Positions 8,605 through 18,600 of a stretch of DNA of 64,000 bases are shown here, piece by piece. This DNA is from Siphonobacter aquaeclarae (GTDB taxonomy: Bacteria; Bacteroidota; Bacteroidia; Cytophagales; Spirosomataceae). Below the pieces are notes generated by a model that ran no database searches, was not told where the DNA came from, and saw only the letters and a program-made list of their open reading frames with translations. The stretch spans positions 430,579 to 494,578 of the forward strand of contig NZ_FNGS01000005.1 of assembly GCF_900103285.1 (NCBI RefSeq), in the 5' to 3' direction. Position numbers and translations under genes: made by a program. How positions within the stretch are numbered: the first letter of the stretch is position 1; the number at the start of each line of letters is the position of its first letter.

Positions 8605-8867
8605 ATATAACTTTTCTGTTGCTGTTGATCGCTGAAAACAAGAGGAATGGCGACTAATTGCCTAAAAACCAATACAATACCTGCCCCTTAACTGCTGAAT
8701 TTCTTCCCCGAAAATGTGAAGAAATGGTATCGGCAGACGGATGCCATACCTGCCGCCGCTCATCACAAGTTGCGTTGCGCCTGTTTCTTTTGCCGTTTTT
8801 GCAGGTCAACTTTGGGCCAAACGTCTGTCGCCTTATCCCCGTTGGCGGCCGACCTGTCTCTGAACTT

Positions 8868-10211
8868 ATGCATAACAGATTCCCTCTCCTTCTGGCTTTT
8901 CTGGCTGGAATAAGCACCTGCGCTTCCGGTCAGCGTACCGTTCGTTTCAATACCGGATATGAAAACGTTTCTGTCCGTAAAGGCGAAAATATCACCGTGC
9001 CGCTATCCCTGAAGAAAGGCACGTCGTACCAACTGATGGTGGAACAACTCGGAATTGATATCCGCCTGATTCTCCGCGACGAAAAAGGTACTACCTTGCT
9101 CGAAAAAGACTCGCCCAACGGATCCAGAGGCCTTGAAACAGCGGAATACCTGCCAAAACAAAACGGTCAGTATCAACTGGTTATCGAGCGACTGGACGAA
9201 AGCGGCAACGCCCAAAGCGGGTTTGTCAACTATTACATCCGGCAGTATACACCGACGGAACTGGAGGAGCGTGAGCGGACAAAAAAGAAACTGGAGGAAG
9301 AAAACAGCAAAAACGTGCTTACGCTGGATATCGATCATTTTTGGGAAGCGTATGATCACCTCCGGTATGCCAGGTCGCGGTGGGATAGTGTCCTGACGTT
9401 TCAGCACCTGTATTTCGACCGGGCCACGAACGGTTTGCAGGATTTCATCGCTGCGCGGCAGTGGACACCTGACCAATTCGTCAGAGCCGTTGCCCGCTGG
9501 CCCAGGTATTATGCTTCAGTACGGCCCTATACCGAGGAAGCGAAGAAGTCGGCACCGCTTATCGAGGAAGTATTTCAGCAATTCAAGCAACTGTACGGGA
9601 ATTTCGAACCGTTTAAGGTATGCTTCGGCATCGGGTTCCGGAATACCGGCGGCACGGTATCCAACCGCTTTGTTCTGCTGGGAACGGAGATGGTCACCGC
9701 CGGCAAAAACGTTGATTTCTCGGAAGGAAACCCCGCCTGGAAGCCCGATCCGGCGAAAAAAGAGCCCAATATTCCGGCATCAATCAAAGGTATAGTCGCC
9801 CACGAATGCGTACACACGCAGCAGCCCGGGCAAACGGATAGCCTGGCAGTGCAGTGTCCCCAGCTGTATTCCTGCCTCCGGGAAGGCGCTGCCAATTTTG
9901 TGGCCGAGCTGATAACCGGAAAATCCGGCGCCAGCCCGTATGGTGAAGCACATGAAACGGCGCTTTGGAAAGAATTCAAAAGCACCTTATGCCGGGATAA
10001 TGCCAACCTCTGGCTCTACAACGGCGGCACGAGCAAAGACCGGCCTTCTGACCTGGGATATTACATCGGCTACAAAATCTGCCAGGCGTATTACCGCAAA
10101 GCTACCGACAAACGACTGGCCGTCAAGGAGATCATCGAACTGAAAGATCCGTTGTCCTTCCTCGTGAGAAGCGGATATGACGGACCGTCTGCTACATCAG
10201 AAAAACGTTGA
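8868..10211 (+). CDS. Exported HExxH metallopeptidase-like protein (DUF2268-like)
   Basis: A 447-residue protein. The ATG at 8868 gives a clean signal peptide (MHNRFPLLLAFLAGISTCASGQ). Residues 20-120 are a beta-rich domain resembling bacterial pre-peptidase modules, followed by a charged coiled segment (ELEERERTKKKLEEEN). The C-terminal half holds HECVH at residues 312-316, with a downstream EGAANFVAE whose Glu339 is placed as a third zinc ligand of a gluzincin. This recalls DUF2268-type predicted zinc proteases. Its last 20 bases overlap the convergent VOC gene. Confidence 0.75.
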   Translation: MHNRFPLLLAFLAGISTCASGQRTVRFNTGYENVSVRKGENITVPLSLKKGTSYQLMVEQLGIDIRLILRDEKGTTLLEKDSPNGSRGLETAEYLPKQNGQYQLVIERLDESGNAQSGFVNYYIRQYTPTELEERERTKKKLEEENSKNVLTLDIDHFWEAYDHLRYARSRWDSVLTFQHLYFDRATNGLQDFIAARQWTPDQFVRAVARWPRYYASVRPYTEEAKKSAPLIEEVFQQFKQLYGNFEPFKVCFGIGFRNTGGTVSNRFVLLGTEMVTAGKNVDFSEGNPAWKPDPAKKEPNIPASIKGIVAHECVHTQQPGQTDSLAVQCPQLYSCLREGAANFVAELITGKSGASPYGEAHETALWKEFKSTLCRDNANLWLYNGGTSKDRPSDLGYYIGYKICQAYYRKATDKRLAVKEIIELKDPLSFLVRSGYDGPSATSEKR

Positions 10212-10578
10212 ACCGGTGGCCGTCGGGATCGGCGAAGACGAATCCATAATACCCGTTTCCGAAATCTTCGGGCGGAGAGACGATCGTTCCGCCCGCTTCC
10301 TGTATTTCCTTTTCCCAGGCATCTACTTCTTCCCGGCTTTCGGCGGAAAGGGTGAAAATAATTTCGTTGCCTGTTTTCAGGTCTGCTATCGGTCCTTTCA
10401 TACCGGATTCGAGTACTTCTTTCCGGAAGAAATGAATGATGAACATATCGTCGCCAAAGAAAAAGCTGGTCAGCTGCTCTGACGCGCCGTTGTGTTTAAA
10501 CCCGAGCCGGCTATAGAATGCGGTGGTCCGGTCCAGGTCAAGGACGCTGACATTCGCCCATATTTTTCGTGTTTTCAT
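10192..10578 (-). CDS. VOC-family protein
   Basis: A 128-residue vicinal-oxygen-chelate protein from the ATG at 10578 (MKTRKIWANVSVLDLDRTTA). Strand order and the terminal FVFADPDGHRFNVFLM motif are those of small VOC proteins annotated as lactoylglutathione lyase-like. Possible metal ligands are the His in GHRFNVF and the Glu in GNEIIF. Substrate unknown. The gene end overlaps the end of the metallopeptidase-like gene tail to tail by 20 bases. Confidence 0.88.
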   Translation of the reverse strand: MKTRKIWANVSVLDLDRTTAFYSRLGFKHNGASEQLTSFFFGDDMFIIHFFRKEVLESGMKGPIADLKTGNEIIFTLSAESREEVDAWEKEIQEAGGTIVSPPEDFGNGYYGFVFADPDGHRFNVFLM

Positions 10579-10744
10579 CGGCTGAACAGGTAGAAAAGGT
10601 TGATAGAACGACACTGCCGTCTGCTATTCCCGTTTACCGGAAAACAGCGTGCCACTAACGATCTCAGGCCCTGGAAATTACGCGGGATTTACCGGGAAAT
10701 ACGCTAGTTTGGTAGCAAGTAATGTTCACTTTTCCGGAAAACCG

Positions 10745-11929
10745 ATGCGATCACTTCTCCTCCTCCTGTTCGCTGCCTTTTGCCTGTTGCTGAGCTCGGC
10801 CGGTACCGCTCAGCCCATTCGGCGGATCGACGGCTCTGCTATCGACGCCGCGACACTGGATCAACGGGTACGGGATCTGATGGAAAAAGCAAGGGTTACC
10901 GGACTCTGTCTCACTGTTTACAACAACAATCAACCCGTTTTTGCCAAAACGTATGGCTATGCCATCGCCGCTACGAAGCAACCGATGACCGCCTCGACGG
11001 CCCTCTACGCGTTGTCGCTCAGTAAGGCGGTTTTTGCTCATCTGGTGATGCAATTGGTTGACCGAAAGGTAATTGACCTCGATAAACCCCTGGTACATTA
11101 CCTGCCACGCTCCCTGATGACCTATACATTTCCGGGGAAACTATCCTCTTTTAAAGACCTCGAAGGCGACGGGCGCTACAAAAAAATCACTGCGCGCATG
11201 TGTCTCGACCATACCACGGGCTTCCCCAATTTCCGCTGGTTTGAACCGGACAGGAAACTACGCATCAAATTTGAACCCGGCAGCCGGGTAAGTTACTCAG
11301 GTGAAGGACTTTATCTATTGCAGGTAATCCTTCAGGAAATCACCGGAAGAAGCCTGGAATCCCTCGCGCGGGAATACATTTTCGAGCCCTGCGGCATGAA
11401 GGCATCCAGCTATGTGTGGCAGCCGCAGTATGAGCAGGCATATGCGGTCGGCCATGACCGCAAGAACGACAGTACCTTCTTTCCCCGCCGCACGATTGCG
11501 AACGCGGCCGGCTCGCTGACAACGACCATGGACGAATTCAACCGCTTTTATACGCTGCTGATCAATGGCAGGCGGTTGTCGAAAAAGTCCTTTCACGACA
11601 TGACGCACAGCCAGATCCGGATCCGGTCTGTCAAACAATTCGGCCCCCTTTCCTGGAAGGATTCCACCCTCAACGACAACATTCAGCTCGGATATGGCCT
11701 CGGGTACGTCGTCCTGCAATCGCCGCATGGCAGAGCCTATTTCAAGGAAGGAAACGACCAGGGCTGGGGCCACTACACGATTGCCTTCCCGGATAAAAAG
11801 ATCGCCGTCGTCATCCTCACCAATTCTGATAATGGCGAGGGAATCTTCAAAGACCTGCTCAAAGAAACGATCGGCGATGTGTATACGCCGTGGTACTGGG
11901 AAAATTACATTCCGTGGTACGAGCGGTGA
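10745..11929 (+). CDS. Serine hydrolase, beta-lactamase-related class C fold
   Basis: A 394-residue exported protein. The ATG at 10745 yields a signal peptide (MRSLLLLLFAAFCLLLSSAGTAQ); a longer in-frame start at 10649 would bury it. The class C beta-lactamase/DD-peptidase signature is present: Ser91-Leu-Ser-Lys94 (the SxxK nucleophile motif) and Tyr184-Ser-Gly. A late GNDQGWGHY stands where the third motif of penicillin-binding-like esterases lies. Family members hydrolyse esters, D-amino acid peptides or beta-lactams; nothing here singles out beta-lactamase activity. Monocistronic. Confidence 0.9.
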   Translation: MRSLLLLLFAAFCLLLSSAGTAQPIRRIDGSAIDAATLDQRVRDLMEKARVTGLCLTVYNNNQPVFAKTYGYAIAATKQPMTASTALYALSLSKAVFAHLVMQLVDRKVIDLDKPLVHYLPRSLMTYTFPGKLSSFKDLEGDGRYKKITARMCLDHTTGFPNFRWFEPDRKLRIKFEPGSRVSYSGEGLYLLQVILQEITGRSLESLAREYIFEPCGMKASSYVWQPQYEQAYAVGHDRKNDSTFFPRRTIANAAGSLTTTMDEFNRFYTLLINGRRLSKKSFHDMTHSQIRIRSVKQFGPLSWKDSTLNDNIQLGYGLGYVVLQSPHGRAYFKEGNDQGWGHYTIAFPDKKIAVVILTNSDNGEGIFKDLLKETIGDVYTPWYWENYIPWYER

Positions 11930-11963
11930 AGCCGGATGAAACCGGATTCCCGGACAGTTCCGC

Positions 11964-12395
11964 CTACTTCGGAATCAATCGGTATTCATTGAGCGAATTA
12001 CCGGTTTTGCGGCTCTCCGCGGTGCGCTCAAGATGCAGCTCCGATTCTGTCGGTTCGTCCCGGATGTCGTATTCGATGATGGAGACCGTGCCCGTAGGTT
12101 GAGGAACCAAATCACTCAAAATCAGCCGTTTATTATCTATCGACAACGTCCAGGTGCCGGTAATGGCCTTTCCGTCTATATCCGTCAGTACTGCCCGGGG
12201 CGGGTTGCTCAGGTCGAGCGAAAAACGGACATATCCGGGTTTGATATTGGCCGTTCCTCCTTCGGCATACACCAGCGTCGTACTTTCCCGTACTTCCCTG
12301 GCTTTCCAGACTTTTGCCAGCAGCCGGGCTACTGGTTCCTGTGTTTGAGGACGGCAGCTGGTCAGCAGCAACAGAAGCAGCAGTCGCTTTTTCAT
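11964..12395 (-). CDS. Small lipoprotein, last gene of the surface operon
   Basis: A 143-residue protein with a lipoprotein signal (MKKRLLLLLLLTSCRP, lipobox LTSC). The mature part is beta-rich, with a strand pattern GTWTLSIDNKRLILSD reminiscent of lipocalin-like stress or surface proteins, but similarity is too weak for a family call. Its ATG overlaps the stop of the preceding Fn3 gene by four bases, indicating translational coupling. It is the 3' gene of the seven-gene cluster. Confidence 0.75.
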   Translation of the reverse strand: MKKRLLLLLLLTSCRPQTQEPVARLLAKVWKAREVRESTTLVYAEGGTANIKPGYVRFSLDLSNPPRAVLTDIDGKAITGTWTLSIDNKRLILSDLVPQPTGTVSIIEYDIRDEPTESELHLERTAESRKTGNSLNEYRLIPK

Positions 12396-14332
12396 TTGCT
12401 TTTTGTTTTTACGGGGAGACTGAATCGTTTTTCTCCTTCCGCAGATTCGGCCACGACACGGATTTCATAGTCTGTATTCTCCTGAAGATCAGACAGTACC
12501 GCCTGGCTCTCCTGCAGCAACGGCGTAACAGGTTCAAACGCGCCGGTTCCCGAACGGACTACGACCCGGTATCCCCGGAAGCCCTCTGGCTGGGGTGCAG
12601 CCTGCCAGCGTACCTGCAGGGCCTGCCCGTCAAACTTCAGGGATACGTCGGTCGGCGGAGCCAGGTCCCGTTGCTCAGGCAGGTACTCCCGCATCACGGA
12701 AGGCACGGAGCGGTTTCCGGCGCTGTCAATGGCTACTACGCGGTAGGCCGCGCGCTGACCCGGTACCGGCTCGCTGAAGCGATGGGTACGGATGGCAGCT
12801 GCCAGGCATACGTCGTCGCGGTACACGTCGAAAGCAGCGACGTCGGTCGACGACGTCCAGGAAAATGCCAGCTTCCCGCCCTGTACTTCCGGAATACCGA
12901 GAACGGGAGGTGGCGGCGGCACGGCATCGGGCATGCTGGCAGAAAGTACGGCGGGAGCGCTTTCATTCCGCTGCTTGTCCAGCGCTGTTACCCGGTAAAA
13001 AAAACGGTTTCGATGCGTTTTCGGCAGGGTATCGAGGAAAGTCGTGGCCTTTTGCGGCAGCCGGAACAACTGGGCGTAGTTGTCCGGATCGTCTTTCAGC
13101 GCCCGGTAGACGAGGTATCCCTCGAGGTCTTTCTCTGTATTGGGTTTCCAGGAAAGGACGATTTTTCCGGTGTCGGTTCTCGCCGTCAGGCCCGCAGGCA
13201 TAGCCGGCGGCGTGAGATCGGCCAGGGTGACGGACACGGGCATGGTCGACTGCCTGTTTCCGGCTACATCTTCGGCTTCAAGGTAGTAGTAATATCCTGC
13301 GCCTTCGGTTGGCTGTCGGTCTACGTAGACCGTATCTTTTTGCGCCAGCGTGCTGATTTTCATATAGGTATCGTGGAGAGAAGCTTTGCGGTAAAGGGAA
13401 TAGCCTTTGCAATCGGCTGAGCGGGACGGTCGCCAGGAAAGACGGACGTCCCGGTTATTACGCACAGCGATGAGGTTGGCCGGCGCTGCCGGCGGCGTGA
13501 TATCCTTCAACGTCAGCGTCGCCGGCTGGCTGTAATACCCCGGGTTACCAAAGGCATCCATCGCCGCCACCCGGTAGGTATAGGTTTCACCTTCCCGTTT
13601 GAGGGTATCGGAATCGGCGTAGAAGGTATCGGGCGTTTTGCCGTTTATGAATTCGGGAACGGCGATGGCCGTTTTAGTGATTTGCCTTTCCGGTTCACTC
13701 CCCTTTTTTCGGTAGACGTGGTAGTTGATAAAGTGGCGGTTGTACGTCCATTTCATCGAAATAGTCCCGGCTGAAAGCTGCTCCAGCACCAGCGCCGCCG
13801 GCGAAGGAGGCGCTTCGAATGGTTTGACGGTAATCGGTTCCGAAAAGCCCATCGTCATTTCCTTTCCCTCCCAGATCATCGCAATTCCGTACTGATACGT
13901 TTCGCCGGGTTTGACTAGTACGTCCTTGTAGTACATGCCGGCCAGTTGCGCGAAGCGGGTGTCGGAATATGCCTGAAGAGCCACAGTTTCGGTATAAGCC
14001 CTCAGGGCTTTTTTCTCTTTCGGAACGTTCATCGCCGCTCGGCTGTACTCCAGTTCGGACCGCGAATACTTGCCGGTATACCGCTGCTCGGATACCGGAA
14101 GCGGCGGTTCTGCTTCCAACGGAACCCGGGTCAGTTTGCGAAACTGCTTTTCTCCGGGTCCCTTTCGGTATACGTGGTACCTGGACTTGAAACCGATCGT
14201 CAGCAACCATTTTACCTGAATTTCATTTTTCCCCGGTACGATGCCGGTGTACACAACCGCTCCTTTGCGCTCCTGGGCGCCAGCTCCGGAAACAGTCGCC
14301 AGAAAGACGAGAAAAAGACCTATCCTTTTCAT
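12392..14332 (-). CDS. Exported multi-domain fibronectin type III protein
   Basis: A 646-residue secreted protein with signal peptide MKRIGLFLVFLATVSGAGAQ. After an N-terminal domain of about 90 residues, which itself contains a strand HVYRKGPGEKQF, it has at least five fibronectin III modules. These are recognised by recurring NYHVYRKKG / GYSLYRKASL / GYLVYRALKD strands and TPPAAP linkers. It ends KTKSK without a T9SS sorting tail, so it may stay periplasmic or be held by partners. The start lies 16 bases after the giant gene and the end overlaps the lipoprotein gene. Likely a scaffold or adhesion part. Confidence 0.85.
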   Translation of the reverse strand: MKRIGLFLVFLATVSGAGAQERKGAVVYTGIVPGKNEIQVKWLLTIGFKSRYHVYRKGPGEKQFRKLTRVPLEAEPPLPVSEQRYTGKYSRSELEYSRAAMNVPKEKKALRAYTETVALQAYSDTRFAQLAGMYYKDVLVKPGETYQYGIAMIWEGKEMTMGFSEPITVKPFEAPPSPAALVLEQLSAGTISMKWTYNRHFINYHVYRKKGSEPERQITKTAIAVPEFINGKTPDTFYADSDTLKREGETYTYRVAAMDAFGNPGYYSQPATLTLKDITPPAAPANLIAVRNNRDVRLSWRPSRSADCKGYSLYRKASLHDTYMKISTLAQKDTVYVDRQPTEGAGYYYYLEAEDVAGNRQSTMPVSVTLADLTPPAMPAGLTARTDTGKIVLSWKPNTEKDLEGYLVYRALKDDPDNYAQLFRLPQKATTFLDTLPKTHRNRFFYRVTALDKQRNESAPAVLSASMPDAVPPPPPVLGIPEVQGGKLAFSWTSSTDVAAFDVYRDDVCLAAAIRTHRFSEPVPGQRAAYRVVAIDSAGNRSVPSVMREYLPEQRDLAPPTDVSLKFDGQALQVRWQAAPQPEGFRGYRVVVRSGTGAFEPVTPLLQESQAVLSDLQENTDYEIRVVAESAEGEKRFSLPVKTKSK

Positions 14333-14348
14333 GGTATTTTATTGATTA

Positions 14349-17300
14349 TCAGCAAAAACCAAGGCAGATTATGTTGACGATTGTTTCTCCGATGTCTTCC
14401 AGCAATTCTCCGGCCTCGTTTACCAGGCGGAGCGCTCCGTCGACAATCTTGTTCAGAATACCGTCGCAGGCTCCGGGGTCGTTCGGAGACGGGAAGCACA
14501 TGTCTTTCTGTTCCCCAAACACTTCGAAAACAGGTGCTCCGTTTTTGATGCCGATGACAAAACTGGGTCCTCCTATTCCCGGAAAACATATTTTCTGGCG
14601 CAGGGCGATGCAGAGCGGATCGAAGGCCGTCATCTGAACATAGACGCCGACATCGGCCAGGTCGCGCTGAAAAGGACTGTATCCCGCGGTCGCCGTCAGT
14701 CTCGCGCCTATCTCCGCTTTTGTCGACATGTCCTTGATATTCAGGTCAAAGTCGGCATTCGCCGTCACCGTCACCAGCAGATACGGGTTGTCTATTCCGG
14801 TCATCGACCGGCTATCGAGCGATAACAGGGTGGCTTGTGCGTGAACGCGGATGCCCGTCCCGACCGGAACAAATGCCAGCGGCCCGGTCATGGCTTCATT
14901 CGTATGAAATACCGTCGCAGAAGCGCTGATGGAAGTCATGTTTCCAAGCGGACCGGCGCCGCAAAAGAGATTTGCCTGAATGGGCTCCGAGGGCGTTCCG
15001 GCCGAACAGACGAAGTTGGCTTCTTTGTCCAGGTAGAAATAGGCTTTCCCATGACCGCACAAAACGGTCAGATTCGCTTCCTGTATGTCGACCGTACCGG
15101 ACATAGTCAAATCAAGAAAGTCGAAATTGACCCGCATGCGCCCTTTTATTCTGGCGTCTCCTCCGTCGGCCTGCGTCGACAGGATGCCAGCGTCTCCCTG
15201 AATGGTCATGGTCTCCGGCACAAAACCCTTGAAAACGGTCTCTGCAGCAACGCGCCCCTTGAGCAGGTATCCGCCTTCCATCGTCCGGATGGGCATACTG
15301 ACATACATCCCGAAGCTGACACCGTGATGGGGAATGTAATCTTCCTTTCCGATGTCGTCATACTGATCGCCGGCATGTTTCATGTGGTGGTAAAACCGCC
15401 CTTTGAATCCGTACGCCTCGACGCCGGCAAAAAGCGGAAATGTAGTCAGATCGCCTTCCGTACCCACTTCCAGAAACCAGTATTTAACCCCGTTTTTATT
15501 GCCGGCAACGACGGTGGACGTCGCCATCTGCCGGAAAGGCTCGCGTATTTCCGCATTGAGTTTAACCCGGAAGCCATTTCCGTAATCCGGATCGTCGAGG
15601 TAGGACGTAAAGGTGCCTTCGAAAGCCAGGCTGCCGATGTCTGCGCCGGCGCGGATGGTATTGGTTTCCTGCACCATCTCCGGCGCCGGAAGTGCCCGCC
15701 ACATGACATACTCGGCAGTCTCCAGTTTTTCGAAAGCCGATACGGGCTCCAGGCCCCCTCCTTTCGGGATTTTGGATTCTTTGAGGTTAGCCGGGACCGT
15801 CGGCTTGCTATTGGGCACAACGGGAGGAACGGACGGAGAAGCCTGTTTGAAAGGAGCCGTAAATTCAAAATCGTCTGCCGGTTTGGCAAAAGCGAAAGAC
15901 AACCTGCTTTCATCTCCGAGGGAAACGATCTTCTCGCCCAGCACGATCATCCCGCCTACGTCGAAATGGCAACTGTCATCCGATCCTTTTGCGGAGGAAT
16001 AAAAATCGGCCCATTTCAGGTGAAAATCCATCCCGTTGTAGGCGGCCGACAGTTGCTCGTCGCTGTAGTAGGCGGAATGAGCAGACACCAGAAGTCCTGT
16101 CCGCTGAATCCGTCCGTCTGCCGTGATCCCGACTTTCTTAACCGGAATTCCCCAGGCCAAAAGGCCCCGGTTGACCTTGTATTTGTTTCCCGCGAAAAAG
16201 CGCAACTCGCAGGTCAGCGCGTCGTCGTGTTCAAACTTCCCGGATTTCAGTTCCACCGTCAGTTGGTCGCCCTCCGGCGTATCCACCAGCGTCCGGGTTC
16301 CTTTCTGGATGCGCAGTACTTCGCCGTCGGCCAGCCCGTCGTCTGTCACAGCGATGTAGAGATCGCCGATCGCACCAATGACCGGGATGTAAAGGGCTCC
16401 CTGAATAGAGCCGCCCTTGAGCCGGCTCTGCCGGATCGTCAGGGTCGAGGAGGTTATTTTCGCCTTGAAGCCCCGGAAGGTTGTTTTGATGGCAGTCTTG
16501 TTCTTATCTCCCCGTATTGTCGCAAAGCCGTTCCCGGTATTGACCAGGCCAAAATGCGGGATCGTGATGTATTCCGATTCCTCTGCAGAGAGCTGTTTCG
16601 ATGGAGTATTCTCCTGAATTACTCCGCGCCGGATGGTTGAAGCCTTCACCACCGGTTTCATGCCACCGGATGCAGGCAGTGTTCCGCTTCCCGGCATCAG
16701 GTTTCGCGGAAGGGTTTTGGAGGACGCGGCCCGTACCAGTATAGCCGCCTCCGGCAGGGCCACGCCGGTCACCCATTCGGGATAGGTCAGGTCTTCGGCC
16801 TGCCACAAATCCGCCAGCCGGATATTGAGTTTGCTGAAGCGGAGAAAGCCGCTGGCATTGTCGGTCAGTGGTACGACGAGCGGATCATCGACCGACGCCG
16901 TAAACGCCACACCGCTCTGCTCCCGGAAAGGTATCTGCATTGCCGGGCAGCCGCTCCGTCCGCAGGGAATGGTCAGGTCGCCGGTGAGGACTACTTTCAG
17001 AACGCCTTTTGAGATGCTGAAGTACGACGTTTCCTCCAGCGTCAGCGCGAATCCCGGCAAATCCGATAGTTTTTCATAAGTCAGCCGCTTGCCGAACGCT
17101 ACTTTCAGCTCGCCGGATTCGTTGGTTTTACCCTTGCTGAGCGGCCCCCAGACAGCAGGTACTTCTACGCGGACGGACGAAAACAGGGACGTCGGCGAGG
17201 CGATTGAAAACCGCGGGTTAACTGCTCCTTTCGGTACTTTAACCTGTTCGGAGATAAGGATCGGCGAGTTCCAGCGTACGCCGCTCCGGATTTCGGCTAC

Positions 17301-18596
17301 TTCGCTCCCGCCCTTTTTGTCATACGCATTTCGCTCTGTGTTGAATTCGACGGGTACCTGGGCATCCAGGCGGACGGCGTCGCATGTCATTGCTGCGCTG
17401 CCTCCGGTATGCGGATCGGTCTTCAGTTTCGCATCTGCCTGACTATAAGCAGATGCGTCGATAGCCTCCTCCAGGTGCCCCTGAACGACTTCGAATCCGC
17501 TGAAACCCTGTGTCGCAGGGTATTGTCCTTCCGCAAAACGGGTCGGCCGGATGGTCAATCCCGAAAAACGAACACGGACAGTCATCCGAAAGGGTTCCAA
17601 TAACGTCAGCGTTCCCTCTCCTGTATATTGATCCAGGCGGGTATCCGTGAGTTTGGCTACCTGAATGGCCTTTCCGCAAAAGGTAAACAGGTCCAGCCGG
17701 GCCTCTGCCGGTGGTTTCGGAAGCTCTTTTTTCTTTTCGGCGATGACTTCCGCCCCGTAGCGGAATGAGCAGACGGGACTTTTGCCGTCGTTCAGGAAAA
17801 CAAGCTTGCCCGTTGGATCGGCGGCCCGCACCCGGTAGGCATACCGTTTGCCGGCCTGAAGCGGCGGATCACCTGGTTTGTAGAAGTATCCGGCTGTTTT
17901 GAGGTGGGTTACTTCCAGTCCGTTGTTCGGAAGGTTGACGGCGTCGATGTATACGTTCGGGTCGACGTCGAGTGGCAGTTCCACCACCCGCAGCGTGTAC
18001 TCCACCTGCGCAGAAGATACTCCCACCGGCGGCGCCCACGTAAAGACAACGGACTGCGGCGTGGTTACCGGCACCTGCCCGTCGCAAACCGGCAGTATCA
18101 GCACAGGGGGCTCGACCGAACGAACGATAAACGGCGCGCTGCATCCCTGCGGAAACTCAGCGGACAGCAGCTGACTTGTCCGGTTATCAAAGGCTTTCAG
18201 GCATAATTGATACATGCCTTCGGGCAACGGCCGGCCCTGGTAGAGCTGGTTTTTGTCCATGCCCTCGACGCTGATCTGATTCAGGTCAAAGAGTCCCTCA
18301 AGGTCAGGCTGCGACAATACCCGGCTTTCCATCGGGGCCAGGTGCAGCGGCACGACCGGCCGGTAGTTAGCCAGCGTCCGGATCGTTACCCCGTTATCGC
18401 CCGTGATACTTCCCTCCAGCCGCAGGTCTATGGCTGTGGCAGTCGTATTCCGCACCAGAATCCGCACTTTGCCGGCCTGGCTTGCATAGTCCTGCAAATA
18501 AGCAGAATATGGCGGCAGTACATTGACAGATACGGAAACCTGCTGCGCACGGGCAACCGTCGCCCCAAAAAGAAAAAAGAAGAACAGCTTTTTCAT
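14349..18596 (-). CDS. Giant exported protein (1415 residues), possible TANFOR-like N terminus
   Basis: From ATG 18596: signal peptide MKKLFFFFLFGATVARAQ, then a domain of about 300 residues (QVSVSVNVLPPYSAYLQDY; NTTATAIDLRLEGSITGDNG; LPEGMYQLCLKAFD). I believe this resembles the so-called TANFOR domain at the head of large Bacteroidota proteins; this identification is from memory and unsure. The remaining 1100 residues are strand-rich, with repeated long beta patterns (KSGKFEHDDALTCELRFFAG; GRMRVNFDFLDLTMSGTVDI), as in beta-helical or layered surface proteins. It ends NIICLGFC, with a C-terminal cysteine and no T9SS tail. Starts 4 bases after the barrel gene. Confidence 0.8.
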   Translation of the reverse strand: MKKLFFFFLFGATVARAQQVSVSVNVLPPYSAYLQDYASQAGKVRILVRNTTATAIDLRLEGSITGDNGVTIRTLANYRPVVPLHLAPMESRVLSQPDLEGLFDLNQISVEGMDKNQLYQGRPLPEGMYQLCLKAFDNRTSQLLSAEFPQGCSAPFIVRSVEPPVLILPVCDGQVPVTTPQSVVFTWAPPVGVSSAQVEYTLRVVELPLDVDPNVYIDAVNLPNNGLEVTHLKTAGYFYKPGDPPLQAGKRYAYRVRAADPTGKLVFLNDGKSPVCSFRYGAEVIAEKKKELPKPPAEARLDLFTFCGKAIQVAKLTDTRLDQYTGEGTLTLLEPFRMTVRVRFSGLTIRPTRFAEGQYPATQGFSGFEVVQGHLEEAIDASAYSQADAKLKTDPHTGGSAAMTCDAVRLDAQVPVEFNTERNAYDKKGGSEVAEIRSGVRWNSPILISEQVKVPKGAVNPRFSIASPTSLFSSVRVEVPAVWGPLSKGKTNESGELKVAFGKRLTYEKLSDLPGFALTLEETSYFSISKGVLKVVLTGDLTIPCGRSGCPAMQIPFREQSGVAFTASVDDPLVVPLTDNASGFLRFSKLNIRLADLWQAEDLTYPEWVTGVALPEAAILVRAASSKTLPRNLMPGSGTLPASGGMKPVVKASTIRRGVIQENTPSKQLSAEESEYITIPHFGLVNTGNGFATIRGDKNKTAIKTTFRGFKAKITSSTLTIRQSRLKGGSIQGALYIPVIGAIGDLYIAVTDDGLADGEVLRIQKGTRTLVDTPEGDQLTVELKSGKFEHDDALTCELRFFAGNKYKVNRGLLAWGIPVKKVGITADGRIQRTGLLVSAHSAYYSDEQLSAAYNGMDFHLKWADFYSSAKGSDDSCHFDVGGMIVLGEKIVSLGDESRLSFAFAKPADDFEFTAPFKQASPSVPPVVPNSKPTVPANLKESKIPKGGGLEPVSAFEKLETAEYVMWRALPAPEMVQETNTIRAGADIGSLAFEGTFTSYLDDPDYGNGFRVKLNAEIREPFRQMATSTVVAGNKNGVKYWFLEVGTEGDLTTFPLFAGVEAYGFKGRFYHHMKHAGDQYDDIGKEDYIPHHGVSFGMYVSMPIRTMEGGYLLKGRVAAETVFKGFVPETMTIQGDAGILSTQADGGDARIKGRMRVNFDFLDLTMSGTVDIQEANLTVLCGHGKAYFYLDKEANFVCSAGTPSEPIQANLFCGAGPLGNMTSISASATVFHTNEAMTGPLAFVPVGTGIRVHAQATLLSLDSRSMTGIDNPYLLVTVTANADFDLNIKDMSTKAEIGARLTATAGYSPFQRDLADVGVYVQMTAFDPLCIALRQKICFPGIGGPSFVIGIKNGAPVFEVFGEQKDMCFPSPNDPGACDGILNKIVDGALRLVNEAGELLEDIGETIVNIICLGFC

Positions 18597-18600
18597 GTCC

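Noticed and set aside
10745-11929. Serine hydrolase as an antibiotic-resistance beta-lactamase
   Set aside because: SxxK and YxG motifs are shared with many esterases and peptidases, and the third motif is not KTG; no resistance context.
12314-13420. 368-codon plus-strand frame opposite the Fn3 protein
   Set aside because: No signal, domain or start evidence; opposite strand has a repeat-structured exported protein.
14835-16640. 601-codon plus-strand open frame opposite the giant gene
   Set aside because: It is the mirror of the real minus-strand gene; no family features, no start context, and the codon pattern follows the minus frame.
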